Below, in pieces: positions 1-12,716 of a DNA stretch of 64,000 bases. How positions within the stretch are numbered: the stretch's first letter is position 1; every line of letters begins with the position of its first letter. The notes beneath the pieces were generated by a model. That model was given only the letters and a program-made list of their open reading frames with translations. It made no database searches and was not told the origin of the DNA. This stretch comes from Mytilisepta virgata (taxonomy: Eukaryota; Mollusca; Bivalvia; Mytilida; Mytilidae), in contig CM051521.1 of NCBI GenBank assembly GCA_028015205.1, positions 109,034,513 to 109,098,512 on the forward strand, read 5' to 3'. The translations under genes were made by a program, and so were the position numbers.

Positions 1-706
1 TCAGAGTGGGGTGAGTAAACCAGGGAAAGATGTCAATTGGCGTAGGACTACATGATGTCAATACAGAGAATAAAGGACTTTTTTAGTGCGTTATACATCA
101 GAGTGGGGTCAGTACTTCCTTGTTTGCAACCACACCAAAACTATTTACTGGGTCTAACGATCATAAGCGCATTTAAGTGTAGCAAAAATACCAAGGCGGA
201 GAGTATGATATGTATGAGGAGCAAGCCTGCAAACGACATATTGAAACAATATCTTCATTTCTGGTCGGATCTTTTTGACCCCGAAAAACTTGACATACAC
301 CAGACTGAGTACTTTCTCTTCATTTGGATTTTATAAATCTCTGAATGTTATGATTGGGTGAAGGATCCTTAATTGTCGAAGTGGTATATAACCAACAAAC
401 ATATCTTTCTTTTAATGTAACGGCGGGAATCACATCTGATTATTTTTGTGAGCATTTTGTTGCTCCACTTGTTGAGGATTATTTCCACAATGACACTGTT
501 ATCAAGGATAACATATGTAAAAATACAATTCTATAACCTCTCTACAAGTACAGGCTCAAAATCTCGTTGATTTCTATGGCGATTTATTTTTCTACTTTCC
601 TGTTGTAGAAAGTCTGGACGCTCATGCAATGAATAACAATAACACAAAACAATTCCAATATTCATTCTATCCAAGAAGTAGCTTTTCTCCGGCACTTGTT
701 TTTGAA

Positions 707-1076
707 TTTTTGTCAGATGTTCAGAATCATCTGGTTTTATCCATTTCAATGCCATAAATTATTTTCCCGCTAACACCCATTTTTCTGTTCATAAATATTT
801 TGCATGCAGAATAATAAAATAATAAGCCATTTGTAAAAATTTTATAACATCCTTATTATTATTTAATGGTTTTTGAGAAATAAAACTTTTCAATGATAAA
901 GCTATCTAAATTCAAGAGAGCAAACATATTTTTCCCGCCAAATTTTCAATATCTCGAAAACAAGTACACGCACCTATAATATATTTTCGCTCTTGTATTT
1001 CCTTTATTAATCCACTATCAATATTTACCAGTGTTATGAAACGCTTTTTATTTTGAAACTGAGCAGCGAACATCCT
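707..1076 (+). repeat. 370 bp repeat unit, unoccupied copy
   Basis: This block matches 58818-58892 joined to 61024-61312 almost base for base, from TTTTTGTCAGATGTTCAG to GCGAACATCCT. The second copy is interrupted by a 2.1 kb element after TAACACCCATTT; here the same site (782/783) is empty. It begins at the edge of the carboxylesterase exon, so it may be a dispersed repeat or part of a segmental duplication. Confidence 0.8.
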
Positions 1077-1426
1077 TAAAGGAGGTGGACATTTTGCAGA
1101 AATATCTTATCTATTCCCAACCACGTAACCACCAAATCCCACGTCTTAGTCACTCAGTGGTGAAATATTGGAGCAATTTTGCAAAAACGGGGTATGTAAA
1201 GTTGTTAATAAACTATTGTTGATTTTCCCTAAATAAAATCTGATTGTTTTTGTTTTTCGTTTAACCTGTTGGATGCTATCTCATTGCCGCCAACCCCATA
1301 TATTTGCAATTCTGTATAACTTCGAAAATTTATTGATATACCGAGATATTATTAAAATATTGTACTTTAGGTGGAAACTGTTGTACTATGTGTATCTTTC
1401 ATCGATATGTGTAAACAGAAAAAGAA

Positions 1427-2937
1427 ACTACAGGCTCCGAGCCTCTATAGCTCACCTGGTTTTCAGTTGCCATTCAAAGATCATAAAGGAAATTAAACAG
1501 CACCATTAAAAAGTCTGACGTTTGCTGTTTCCTTTTTTTCAATAGCAGTAATCATACTTCTCTATGGTCCTGACACTAGACATAATTTTGAAAGTGGATC
1601 ACCTGAGGCCCATTTAACAAGATTTGGTCTTAAATGACCTAGTACTTTCAAAGAAGAATCAAGATTTTTAAACATATCTTTGCTGATTGTCAATTTTTAG
1701 TAACAATTTCCATATGGTTCCAGGCTCCAGAACCTTGAAAATAAATTTGACAGGGGATTGTCTAAGGACCATTACACCAAACGTTGGTTTTGGAAGAATG
1801 TTTGATTGTTGCTTAACGTCCAGTTGCAAATATTTCATGCTTCTGCAGGACGACAACCAGTTCAATTGATCAAACAATCCAAATAGGGATGTAACGGGAC
1901 AAACAGGGGAACCGATCTTAACTGTCACTGTAAAAGGATGATGGTTGGTTAGGGTCGGATAATTTTACCGTCTGAAGCGACCATCAGCCTACTATTTTTC
2001 GAAAACTACAGAAAGAGTCTTTAGCGTGCAGGGAGTGTGACATTCTTTAAACGCGTTACCCACAATGGTCCGCGGCCAGACTTTCCGTATTATGACCTGA
2101 CAAACAACAGCGAGAGGGTCTCCCATATCCGCCACTTGGGGACGCGCTAGGCAGCTTTGAGGTTTGAGCTCCCGTGAATGCTTAGTGGTTCGGAAGAAAA
2201 ATAAAGCTTTCTTAATATATCTTTTGTGTAGAGTGTTTCTTTTTTCAACAGTTGCAGTTATATTGGTCAGACATCTAGACCACTAAAATACAATTTTGAT
2301 ACTGACCAATTCTAAAAAGTGTGGTCTCAATTGCCCAATTAGAATAAGAGAAAAACTTTTAAAGATTGTTTTAAAATTTATATTTTTAGGAAAGGCAATC
2401 ACAAGGAACGGTCCAGATCCTTGGATAAATTTTCGAAGGGGCCACCAGTGGATCATTCCATCAAATTTCGGTCACAATTGCCGGGGTGGTTTCAGAGAAA
2501 AAGATACTTAATAATTATTCTTAGTAAAGGCGGCAACATAGGTAATATATTCGAACAAATGACACAATTTTGAAAGAGAACCTATCAATTGTTCCAGTTG
2601 TTTAACAAGATAAAATTATTAAACAGTCTTTGGTCAAATTTTCGGTTTCAGTAACACAGGCCATATTGGTCGGAGGTCAGGATTCAAGGACAAAAGTTTG
2701 AAAACTGGCCACTTAACTACAATTTTATCAAATTTTGGTTTCAATTGCCCAATTTTCAGAGATGTTTTGCTGATTTTTTAAAATTTTTTAGTAATGGCGG
2801 CCGTATTTGTCGGAAGTTGAAGGTGAAAAAACAGTTCTGAAAGATGAACACCCAAAGTCCATTCCTTGGTCCCAATTATAAATGAAAGACGACGGGCATA
2901 TAATGAGGCAATAGCTCACATGAGTCAGTTGAGCTAA
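1427..2937 (-). mobile_element. Helentron/HINE-like element, family 1, reverse copy
   Basis: The reverse complement starts with TTAGCTCAACTGACTC followed by a hairpin partner GTGAGCT (2909-2937) and ends with the terminal hairpin AGGCTCGGAGCCTGTAG at 1427-1442, next to the subterminal CCAGGTGAGC. The interior holds degenerate monomers of the family ('gaccatt...caattgcc...ggtcgga' segments at about 1690-1930 and 2290-2880). It sits between the remaining exons of the carboxylesterase remnant. No coding capacity is visible. Confidence 0.65.
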
Positions 2938-4577
2938 AAACATTTTGGAAACTTACACTTGTCAACATTCCAATAAAGGCCTAAGATGGCTATAGCACAA
3001 TGTTTATTTGCAATAAGTTATGAGAGATAAAACATTTTCCCAATAAAGAATTTGAGCGTTCTTTGTGTCTTGAGTGATTTCATCTTCACGTACATATAGT
3101 CATTCAGTAATAATATTCATGAAGTTTACATAAAAGTATTTGAACTAATTTTTAACTTGCTTATTGCAGTGCCGTAAATGGACCAGGATTACACAGATGG
3201 CCAGAATATGACTCCAAGTCAAAATCATATCGGCTCAAAACAACTTTTATAAAGATCGTATGGAATTTTGGTTGAAGACTATATTACCACAGCACACCCT
3301 CCCAAAAGCCCTGTATGAGCCCCGAGTGTATATTTGGATAGCTGTTTTGTAATATATTGCACCATATATGCCAGATGTTTTTGTTTGCATGTATTTATCT
3401 TTAATCGTAGTAAATATGATTGCATATTCTTGATGTTCACTCATAGCTTGATATTTTCATTAAAATTTCAAATTATTATGGTGTATCTGTTGTATTCTTT
3501 GGACAAATTATTCAAATAGTTAAAAACTGAACATTTCATAGATATTAAACTACGGGGTTGAAATTTCATAGAATTAGATGTTTGGGATAATGTGCCCCTG
3601 AAATTACAAATGCAATGCCTAAACAAAATGAAAAAGTGAACAGACAAAAACCTGTTGATTCTTTTTGCCGAAGTGACAATCATTATAATATTTGAAAAAA
3701 TAAAAATAACAATTCAAAGATACTCATATCAGATACAGTAAACCTATACTATGCTGCACACGACGCATTTCAAGGAGCCACCTCTCATCAGCAGCATTAA
3801 AACCGAAACACCTGGAAGACCAACAACCAAACTTATTTTAAACAATGACTTATTCCACAATATTCCAATACAACATTGACTAAATGAAATTCCCAACATG
3901 TTTAACTTTTATACATCATATTAATCTAAATCATTTACAGCCCATCTGTATGATTCGACATATATCTTCATGCTCTGTAAAGGTGTATTGTTACGTCTTA
4001 GACGCATTGTATAATCATGAAATAGAACCAATAAAGGAGTAAATATCAAGGAGACAACATCCCGTCGCCAAAGAGAATAAACTTAAATGTATACAACTGG
4101 AGGTCTCCATATGATCGTGAATTCAGAGGGAAACCCGACAATATATGGCGACTCCTAAACAACCCCGACACTATATGCAGTCATAAAATATTGTTAAGGA
4201 CCAAAAATCTCAATATACAATGTATAAGATATTGCAGTGACCAAACATATTTCTGACTTTAGACAGGCGATGATTATCCGATTTTTCACCCAGCCTTAAA
4301 TATATACATGTATTTGATTTTCTTATTCTTCTTCTGAGGTAATATGTTAGATTGTTGCCCTTTTCCCATCTAATCACGCAAAGACGTTCTTATAGAAATT
4401 TTAATAAAGAGTTTTATTATTTTAACTAAAACATAAGACAAAAGAATCGTATAAAAGTTATAAAACGGGTGAATAGAGTAACCTTTAATGGATAACCTTT
4501 TAATTGTCATGGCTGATAATTTCAAAAACATTTAAATTTTTGTTTTAGTTTATTATTGTATAACTTCTCCCCAAAAA
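2938..4577. other. Intergenic, apart from the last carboxylesterase exon
   Basis: Apart from the exon at 3170-3352 I see no gene here. A stretch at about 4040-4090 (AAGGAGACAACATCCCGTCGCC) is a diverged trace of the dispersed repeat seen at 39348-39490. The region just before 4578 would contain the promoter and 5' UTR of fucosyltransferase gene A, but I recognise no core promoter element. Confidence 0.5.
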
Positions 4578-7500
4578 ATGATTAAATACAAATATGCTTT
4601 ATTTTATGGACTAACATTGATCATGCCTATTGTTTATATGAAATTAATACTGGTAAGTTATTTGTTGTTTTTTTAAAGGCTCATTGAAATCATTCCATAT
4701 AATTTCAACATTGCATGTTCTGGAAACAAATATTTTCCAGTGTAAATCTCTATTTTAGCTCTTAACCAAATTTCTTTTAACAGAATATAATGTACATGGA
4801 GTTTTAATTACCTCGAGGACTGCTGATGAGTCATAATGTTTGTAATACTCGTTAACCAGCGCTCATTTTTACGTTCAATGATTAAGAGGTGGTAAAATTC
4901 TGCAATATGCAACTTATATACAACATTAAAGGACAAAATTTTTCATTTTACAAATATGAAGACATACAAGTATATGAATATGACGCATCGTTTCATTTTT
5001 ATCGTACGTATGTACATGTATAGTGCCAGAATGAATATGTTAACAACGGGTGAACCTCTAAGAATACAACCATAACAACTGGAAGTAGGGTGGTTCGGGA
5101 ATTAAATTAATATTTACAATTTAAATGCTACAAAACTGTGAAAGTAGAAACCACCACAACTATGTCCTTACATGTACATGGCTTTTTCAATCATTTTGGC
5201 ATTTGCAGCTGAGGTTTTGTAAGATTTTTTGGGTTATTATTTCGGTTTATTACATTTTCAGCTTGAACAAAACCGATGAAAGGTATTACGTTTAAAATGT
5301 TCATAGTGCATCAATGTTAAAGTTGTATATACATAAATAAATACGTGTATGAAAGTTTAATTCGAACTTAAGAAATTCATGTAACAGTAAAATAAATGTA
5401 AATTTTGATTTTCAGCAGAAAGAAACCACTCGTAAAATTACCACTGAATCCCTTCAACGGGAAGAAGGTATGTATTCTTAAAAGAAATTGTCGGTAAATG
5501 AAGTTAATATCTAAGCAAACAGAACATTTATATCACAAAGAAAAAGTGATTAAAACTAATCCCGGTTTCATGATGTAAGAACGAAACTGTTACTTAAAAC
5601 TTTTCAATTTATTTATGATACACGAAATAACAAGAAATGTAAGACAATCTAAGACAAAAAGGAATAAAAAGACGTTCCTCTCTTGAACTCATAAATAATT
5701 AACCGATATATAGTTATATATATGAAGCCGATTCCGTGGTTGCCTGATTTGCTAAGAGTCTACACTATGAACTTTTACTTTTTGCAAATTATGATTGCTG
5801 AAAGCTAAATACTAACTGAATCGTCGCCGTTTGTTGTACTTAATAGTAACAGTAATGTGCAAAGTTTTATAGCTTAACTGTTTAACAAGCCAAAGGTCCA
5901 GGATAGGTCAATACAACACAAAACTAAAATTCGTGAAAATATTAGGTAAGGACGTCCCTTTCTGCGTTTTTGTTCTGCCTATGAAATATGTTAATTTTAT
6001 TTTACTGATTTCCTTAGCGCTGGTATGGCCTTTTTATTTAACATTTTCTTCTTTTAGCCTATAAGACAGAGGTAAAAAATATTAAAACTTCCTGCACAAT
6101 ATTTGTTTTTTTGGTTTTTTTTCTAATTGTTTGCTTGTATATTTCATTGTGTTAAAATCTTAATTACAGAACCTATTATATTATGGTGGAGTTCTTATCC
6201 ACATAGCAATTTTAGCTACTACAAAAGTTGTGATGAAGTACGTTGTTTTACAACTAATCAGAGATCATATCAAAATAACGCAAGGACACAGGTATATTTA
6301 TTTTAGCATACTGTTTGTAAATTGCAAGATCTGTTACTTTAAAGATGCGTGCATGCAAAGAACCTTTTAGAGACGATTCGAAATTCTGATTGCATTTTTT
6401 TGAAAATCATCCGACAATAACTTCGAGATTCGATCCCAATATTTCAAAAATACACTTATTTATTAAATATATATATAGCATTGGCCATTGTGGAGGGCAT
6501 TATATGATCACCACCTATTTTAGTAATTCCCGAGTTTCGTTTCTGAGTTTTTTTTCTGAATGATTTATCCTATATCAACTTTCATTTCTAAAACCTAGGA
6601 TTTCAATCTGTCCCATGTACACTATCTGACAGGAGGTTTAATTAATAAGCAATATTGGAATCGATATAAAAGTGTAATAACCATTTTCTAAAGTGTAAAT
6701 TTTACAAACATGAATCCTATCGAAATTTGTTTGTTCAGTATGTATATTTTGCAACAGGATCTTCCGGTATGTTTATTACAATATGTTTGAACAACATTTA
6801 TACTTTGTGTTTTACAGGCGTTTATATTTGATGGGACATTTCTAAAACCTCAAGAAACGGGTCTTCCGTTACCAAGACGACCACATCATTTATGGGCCTT
6901 AATAATGCAGGAGTCACCAAAAAATAACTACTTACTTTCACATGCTGAGATCATGGAACAATTTAATATTACAAGTACCTTTAAAAGAGAGTCTACATTT
7001 CCTATTTTATTACATGATGTTGATAGTCTTAAATGGCTAGAAAATAATCACTATTTCATATCCGTTACAAAAAAGAATATCTATTTATCTGACATAGCTC
7101 CAGTTGTCTACGTGCAGAGTGACTGCAAAGCTCCATCCGGACGTGACAAAATAGTCAAAGATTTAATGAAATACATAAACATCGATTCATATGGAAAATG
7201 TCTGCGCAACAAAAATTTATCTAAAAGGTAATTTTCATTGAGACCTTAGGGGTGTGTCGTGGTATTGTTGAAGAGGGGTCACATTAGCAAAACCATAAAG
7301 TTTTACGATCTATATCAATTTGTAGTTTTCCAGCTTTAATTTCTAAATGACAGCTGACCCAAAACATTTTTTTTTCACCAAACAAATGAACTAAACCAAC
7401 TTAAAAATCTTTCTAACAGTTATAACCAGATGTTTAACGTATAGTTTCAGTTTGACAGATCCAATTCCTGGTATGCACAACTCTGATTTTTATAGATTGA

Positions 7501-8500
7501 TGGCGAGGTATAAATTCACTGTAGCCATTGAAAATTCTATATGTGATGACTATACAACAGAAAAGTTATGGCGGACCTTACATTTAGGATCAGTTCCTCT
7601 TGTATTAGGATCTCATAAGATACAGGTAAAAATGGGCGATATCCGAACCCTTTCCTCACTTAAAGAAAACCATAGACACTCTTATAAATGTTAAGATAAT
7701 AAGGAAAACCCCTTACTTCGAAAGGACTGATTTACAGGGTAGTAAACATTTTAATGTACACTGTTTAATGTAGACTGGCCATTTATTTAGTGTAGAACCA
7801 TTTTGTACAAAAAGATCAATCTGGGATTTAGAAAAAAAAAGACAATAACGATTTAAAATAAAAGTATAATTTATATTACATGTATATATAATTACTTATA
7901 TGGTGTTAAAAGTCATTAATAAGTCAAAGCTTATCTAAATCATTAAATTCTCATTATTTGGTTTTGTAAAATCAGATAGAGGGGTTTTTCATTTGATTTT
8001 ATTCTTTTACTTTACAGGATTACCTACCAAATAACCGTTCGGCCATTTTCATTAACGATTATAGCAACATTGAGAAGTTAGCAAAATATATAATATATCT
8101 AAATGATAATGATTCTGAATATGAGAAGTATACGGAATGGAAAAGGACGGGGGTAACAAATACACGTTTAAAACAGATACTTTCCACACGTGAATCCATG
8201 ATACCACCGGATCGTTTGACTTGCAATGTTTGTAAAATTTTGCATGATAACATGAGGCGAAAACAATCAGGAGTACCAGAAATAAATTATAGAGCTAACA
8301 AAAGTCATTATGGTTGTCCTGGTCCGGTGAATTTTGATAGTACCAAAGATGAGATGTTTCTCGGACCGTATGATTATCTATATTACAAATCAATTTATGA
8401 CCAAAAAGCTATGAATCATTTTATCAAAAGAAATCGAAGGTTTACATCACTAGAATTTGATAGTTATTTATCACGCTTTAAGAGTGGTACTAACTTCTGA
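4578..8500 (+). CDS. FUT10/11-like: Alpha-(1,3)-fucosyltransferase, FUT10/FUT11-like, gene A (6 exons)
   Basis: GT10-family fucosyltransferase predicted to transfer fucose from GDP-fucose in the ER/Golgi lumen; human FUT10 and FUT11 have been reported to act as protein O-fucosyltransferases on EMI domains. Exons: 4578-4652, 5416-5467, 6170-6291, 6818-7227, 7451-7625, 8018-8500; all have AG/GT borders and intron phases 0,1,0,2,0, giving 438 aa. Residues 1-25 form a type II signal anchor (MIKYKYALFYGLTLIMPIVY). 'PIILWW' at 44-49 opens the catalytic domain; 'SPKNNYLLSHAEIM' and 'TFKRES' follow in exon 4; the nucleotide-binding motif 'YKFTVAIENSICDDYTTEK' is at 240-258. The C-terminus carries CNVC (347-350) and 'SHYGCPGP', as FUT11-type proteins do. 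AATAAA lies at 8819-8824. Head-to-tail with genes B and C. All key residues appear intact; the first exon rests on its ATG, anchor and phase only. Confidence 0.9.
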
Positions 8501-8854
8501 GATAACAAAATATCATCGGTAAGGTGGGAGTTAGACAGGACCGTTAATACTTTATCATAGAAAATGTATATGTGAAAACAACGCATTATCGCGTTCAAGA
8601 AACCTTATGCATTTCAATATATTAACATTGAAAGGAATACTCTAAAGTTTAAATTAACTGAAAATATATAACCTTATTGTTATTAACTGAAACACCTAAC
8701 TGGTTCCATGATGTCCAATATTTGACATCGTGCTATTTTTTTAATTAAATTATTTGAAACCTACGCAGGGATAAATGGACAATTTGTTTACGGAAAAAGA
8801 CAAATATACTTAAGAAGCAATAAATTTTGTGATTCCTTCCATATATAATAATAA

Positions 8855-9838
8855 ACTAGAGACTCTCAGGACCCTGTATCGCTCACCTGGATTCAGAGGA
8901 GAAGACCTTAAAAGAATTTTACTCAGTTAAACTAAGTTCAATTGTGGCAGCCATCTTGGTTGACAATCCGGATCATTGAAAACAAATCTGAAAGGGGACC
9001 ATTTGGCTCCAATTGTTCATATGGTTTGAGACAAGAAGGTTTAAAGATGAAATTTCCCGTAGGGAACTTGTTGAATTAAGTTCGACTGTGGCAGCCAACT
9101 TGGTCGACAGTTCGGGTCATCCGACATAATTCTGAAAGAGGACCGCCAAATGACAATTGTTGCCAAGTCTGGTTCCAATTTGACATGTGGTTTTAGATAC
9201 GATGATTTTTAAATGAATTTTCCTATAGGGTCCTATGTTAAAATAACTTTGGATGCGGCAGCCATCTTGGTCAACATGTCTGATCACTGGACAAAATTTT
9301 GAAAGAGGACCATTGCTGTCAAGTCTAGTTCCGATTGGCAAAGTGGTTTCAGACAAGAAGGTTTTAAAATATTTTACATAGGGTCCTATGTTAAACTAAG
9401 TTCGTCTGTGGTGGCAATCTTGGTACATGGTTTCGGTCCTCGAAAAAGTTCTGAAAGAGGACCATCTAAAAACAATTGCTGCTGCACTTTAGTTCCAACT
9501 GGCAAAGTGGTTTCAGACAAAAAGATTTTTTATGAATTTTCACATAGAGCCATATGTTAAACTATGTTCGGCTGCGGTGGTCATCCGATCGGCACCAAAT
9601 AAACAACACTTGGTAAGGACCATTATGGAAACATATTTGTAAAGTTTGGATTCAATAATTTTTATCGTTAAAATAGGCTCTTGCGGCCATGTTTCTTGAC
9701 CAATCAGCACCAAGTAACAACTCTTGGAAAATACTTTATTAGAAAAATCTTTGGCAAAATTGGTCAAGTTATGTTCAGTGGTTCTAAAGAAGACCAAAAT
9801 ATGAAAAGTTGACGAACGCCTTCTGCCAGGTGAGCTAA
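8855..9838 (-). mobile_element. Helentron/HINE-like element, family 1, reverse copy
   Basis: In the intergenic space between fucosyltransferase genes A and B. On the minus strand it begins TTAGCTCACCTGGCAG (9831-9838 end) and ends with GGTGAGCGATACAGG and CTCTAGTTT at 8853-8890. Inside are about five diverged monomers, each with a 'GGCAGCCATCTTGGTC' (or complement) core at about 8950, 9090, 9255, 9410 and 9570, spaced roughly 155-165 bp. The terminal hairpin is partly decayed. No ORF of its own. Confidence 0.75.
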
Positions 9839-10295
9839 AAAGAATAAAGGAGAGCCGAAACAATGGCAATAGATATTCTATGATACCGTTCTCATGCACA
9901 AAGCATGCATATTTACCATTCATCGCTGTGCTTAACTAAAAAATGTATATAGATAATATTGAAAGCCAAAACAATAACCCATAAGAATATACGGATAAGG
10001 TATTATTCACTTTCTACTGATAAATATCTTCAATGGGTCATTTAATTTTTAACAAGTTGGTTTAGAAATACACACGAAAACACGCATACACACAAAAAAC
10101 AAGTTTTATGTTTAGATTTGAAAATCATTAAGTATGCAATACATTTGTTTTAAATTATAGAACCTTGACTTTCAATCTTTTGTCTGCAAATAACAATGTT
10201 TAGTTAAAAAGAAGGAATATGGTGTTCATTTCTTATTTGTTTACACACCCGAACGGAAATGTAGTACGTTCTCTTGCCTGGAGCTTAATTGGATA

Positions 10296-12684
10296 ATGGA
10301 AGAACGACACTGCAACTGTATCAAGACCTTTCTGCTAGTTCCTGTTATTGCCATTGTCATTTATCTAGCTTTTGATTATGCAACGCTGGTAGATATAGAT
10401 AAATACGGTGTTTTTTTTTTTTTTAAATTGTATGTTCAAGTTAATGTGAGTTAGTCTTCATCAGCTATGCTCATGGCTATAGTACATGTATAAGCACAGG
10501 ATTTCTCACGACACAAGACAATACCCCCAAATTCAATATACATGTACTTGTGTACAAATAAGATGACTGGTATTTTACGAAGAAAAAAATACACAATTTA
10601 AAATACCCAACAAGTACGATTAAATATTAACCATGAATACAAATGTACATAAATTATGAAAGATACATGTAGTTTGAAATTAGTAATTATCAAACATTTT
10701 ATTATTTAATCTGTTTCTACTTTTTACAAGTTATGCGTACATCTTATTAATTTATTTCAGCCTGATACACCTTATTACATTTCCCCAGTACAAGAAGAAT
10801 TGAAGAATGGAGATGGTATGATGTATTTTATATTAGAGTACATGTAAATATGCACAATTGCACATATTAAGAAAACCTGAACGTCATTCATCAATACCTG
10901 ATACAACAGAGAACATATGGTCCATACTTTGTAAAACTACCAAAGATCAGGTCTCATACAAAGGAAATAAGTCCATAAAGGAGTGTGTTTCAAATACTTG
11001 AGAAAAAAAGATATGAATAGGTCTTTTTATTCTTTAACCCTGAAATTGCTTAATTGCTTTTAGCTATCAATCAAAAGTTCATATCTTAAATTAGATACCA
11101 TTTACCGATAGCTGCTACATATGTTTTATGTTGTATACATGTATTTCTCTGTGCGCATTTATATATCTCTTGACCCGTTTGATAAATTATGGTATCACCA
11201 CACGTTGGTTAAATGCTCGTGAAATTTCCCACCAAAGAAAAAAAAAAAAAACGTTCGGAAGATCTCTCGGGGTTTTACATTGTCAATAGAGAAAAATATT
11301 CTAAAAGTCTTGATGCGTTAATTATGAAATTTATCCACTCTCGATAATTAAATTTTCATTTTTAAACTGCTCGGACAAGCCTGGCAATAAAATTTAATTA
11401 TCTGAGTTGATAAATTTCACAGTTGTAGAATCTATATTGATAAAAAGAAAGAATCTTGCATTGTATATTTTTACGAAAGCCCGGAAGGATCATGCGAAGT
11501 ATTTTTCTACGTTGTATAAGAAAATGTTTTCAAATATGCATAAGATAAATTAAAGTTTATAATCGATTTATACAAATCAATCACAAGTCTCCCTCAAGTT
11601 TTTGTCTGAAACCACTTTGACACTATGATCTTTAGTTTTGTGTTTTGCACATCTGTCTAGATGACGATGTAATCATACTAATCTAAATTAAAATCTTTGT
11701 CAATATGAACCATATTATAAATATGGTTTAGGATAGTGATCTATACAGGTTTTGCTTTAAACAAATATTGATTGTGGAGGTGGGGGTGACTCACTGGGTG
11801 AAGCTGATGCATGTATGTTGTAGTCGATGCATGTTTTGATTCATAAAATGATAATAATATATGGTTCAGGCTGTAGGCTAAAGATTATTGCATTGAGGGG
11901 GTGGTACATTGTAATGACGTTGGTAATGTGGAAATAGGATGAACTGCAATCAATGGAGTAAGACTAGAAGTACATCGGTAGTCAAAGTTATTGATTTGAG
12001 GTGTACATTTGACACTCGTTGTTTCAGTCAGTGTGCTATGTCCTGAGAAGTAGTATACATTTTTGTTTAGGGGCCAGCTGAACCCCGCCTCCCGGTGCAG
12101 GGTTTTCTCGCTGCGTTGAAGACCCATTGGTAGCCGTGAGCTGTTTTCTACTCTTTGGTCAGGTTGCTGTCTCTTTGACACATTCACCCATTTCTCTATT
12201 CTATAAATGGGTTAGGGCGTAGAATGTATAATATACTGAGCTGATTGGTAATCAATGCATCTTCATATGGAATATAAGGAATATACTATAGTAATAAGAG
12301 TTGTTTTGAAGCAATTTATCGGTAAATAAAGGAGTCCAGTTCACTCACAAAATGAATAAAGTCCCAAGGACTTTATGTTAAGTTTGTGAGTGACCTGATT
12401 GAGTTTATAAACTAATAAATTGCGGAAAACAACTCTTATTACATATAATTCCATAATAATTATACATTTCAGCAAAATAAGAAAGACATGAGCGTTTTAA
12501 AATGGCACTCTTTTGCTGGATCGGAAAATAAAAGACCCAAGACATCGCGTTGTCGACCAATCAGAATCAACAATACACACCGTATTGGAATTATAGTGTT
12601 ATCATAAAATGTTCTCTAGATAACTGAATATCATTACTTTGATTCGTAAAAATGTAGCTCTAGACCCCATCCTAGGGAAAAAGG

Positions 12685-12716
<32 letters not shown>

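Larger units (their letters stand above)
1..3352 (+). pseudogene. Carboxylesterase/cholinesterase-like 3' gene remnant, frameshifted
   Basis: This is the C-terminal half of a type-B carboxylesterase (alpha/beta hydrolase, COesterase family). Pieces in order: 'ESMICMRSKPANDILK' near 200-250 (the family's CLRxKPAxxLL region); 'YKSLNVMIG' at 332-358; 'GITSDYFCEHFVAPLVEDYF' at 447-489 region; 'DFYGDLFFYFPVVESLDAHA' at about 571-630; then an acceptor at 3169 and a last exon reading 'NGPGLHRWPEYDSKSKSY' and, after a frameshift, 'DRMEFWLKTILP', stop at 3350-3352. The reading frame changes near 300, at a GGG run near 356, between 520 and 558, and at an AAA run near 3252. The exon with the catalytic His/acid region expected between 700 and 3170 is not found; that gap holds a transposon at 1427-2937. 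The nucleophile-serine part would lie upstream of the window. Family assignment is firm; whether it is a pseudogene or a badly sequenced gene is inference. Confidence 0.72.
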
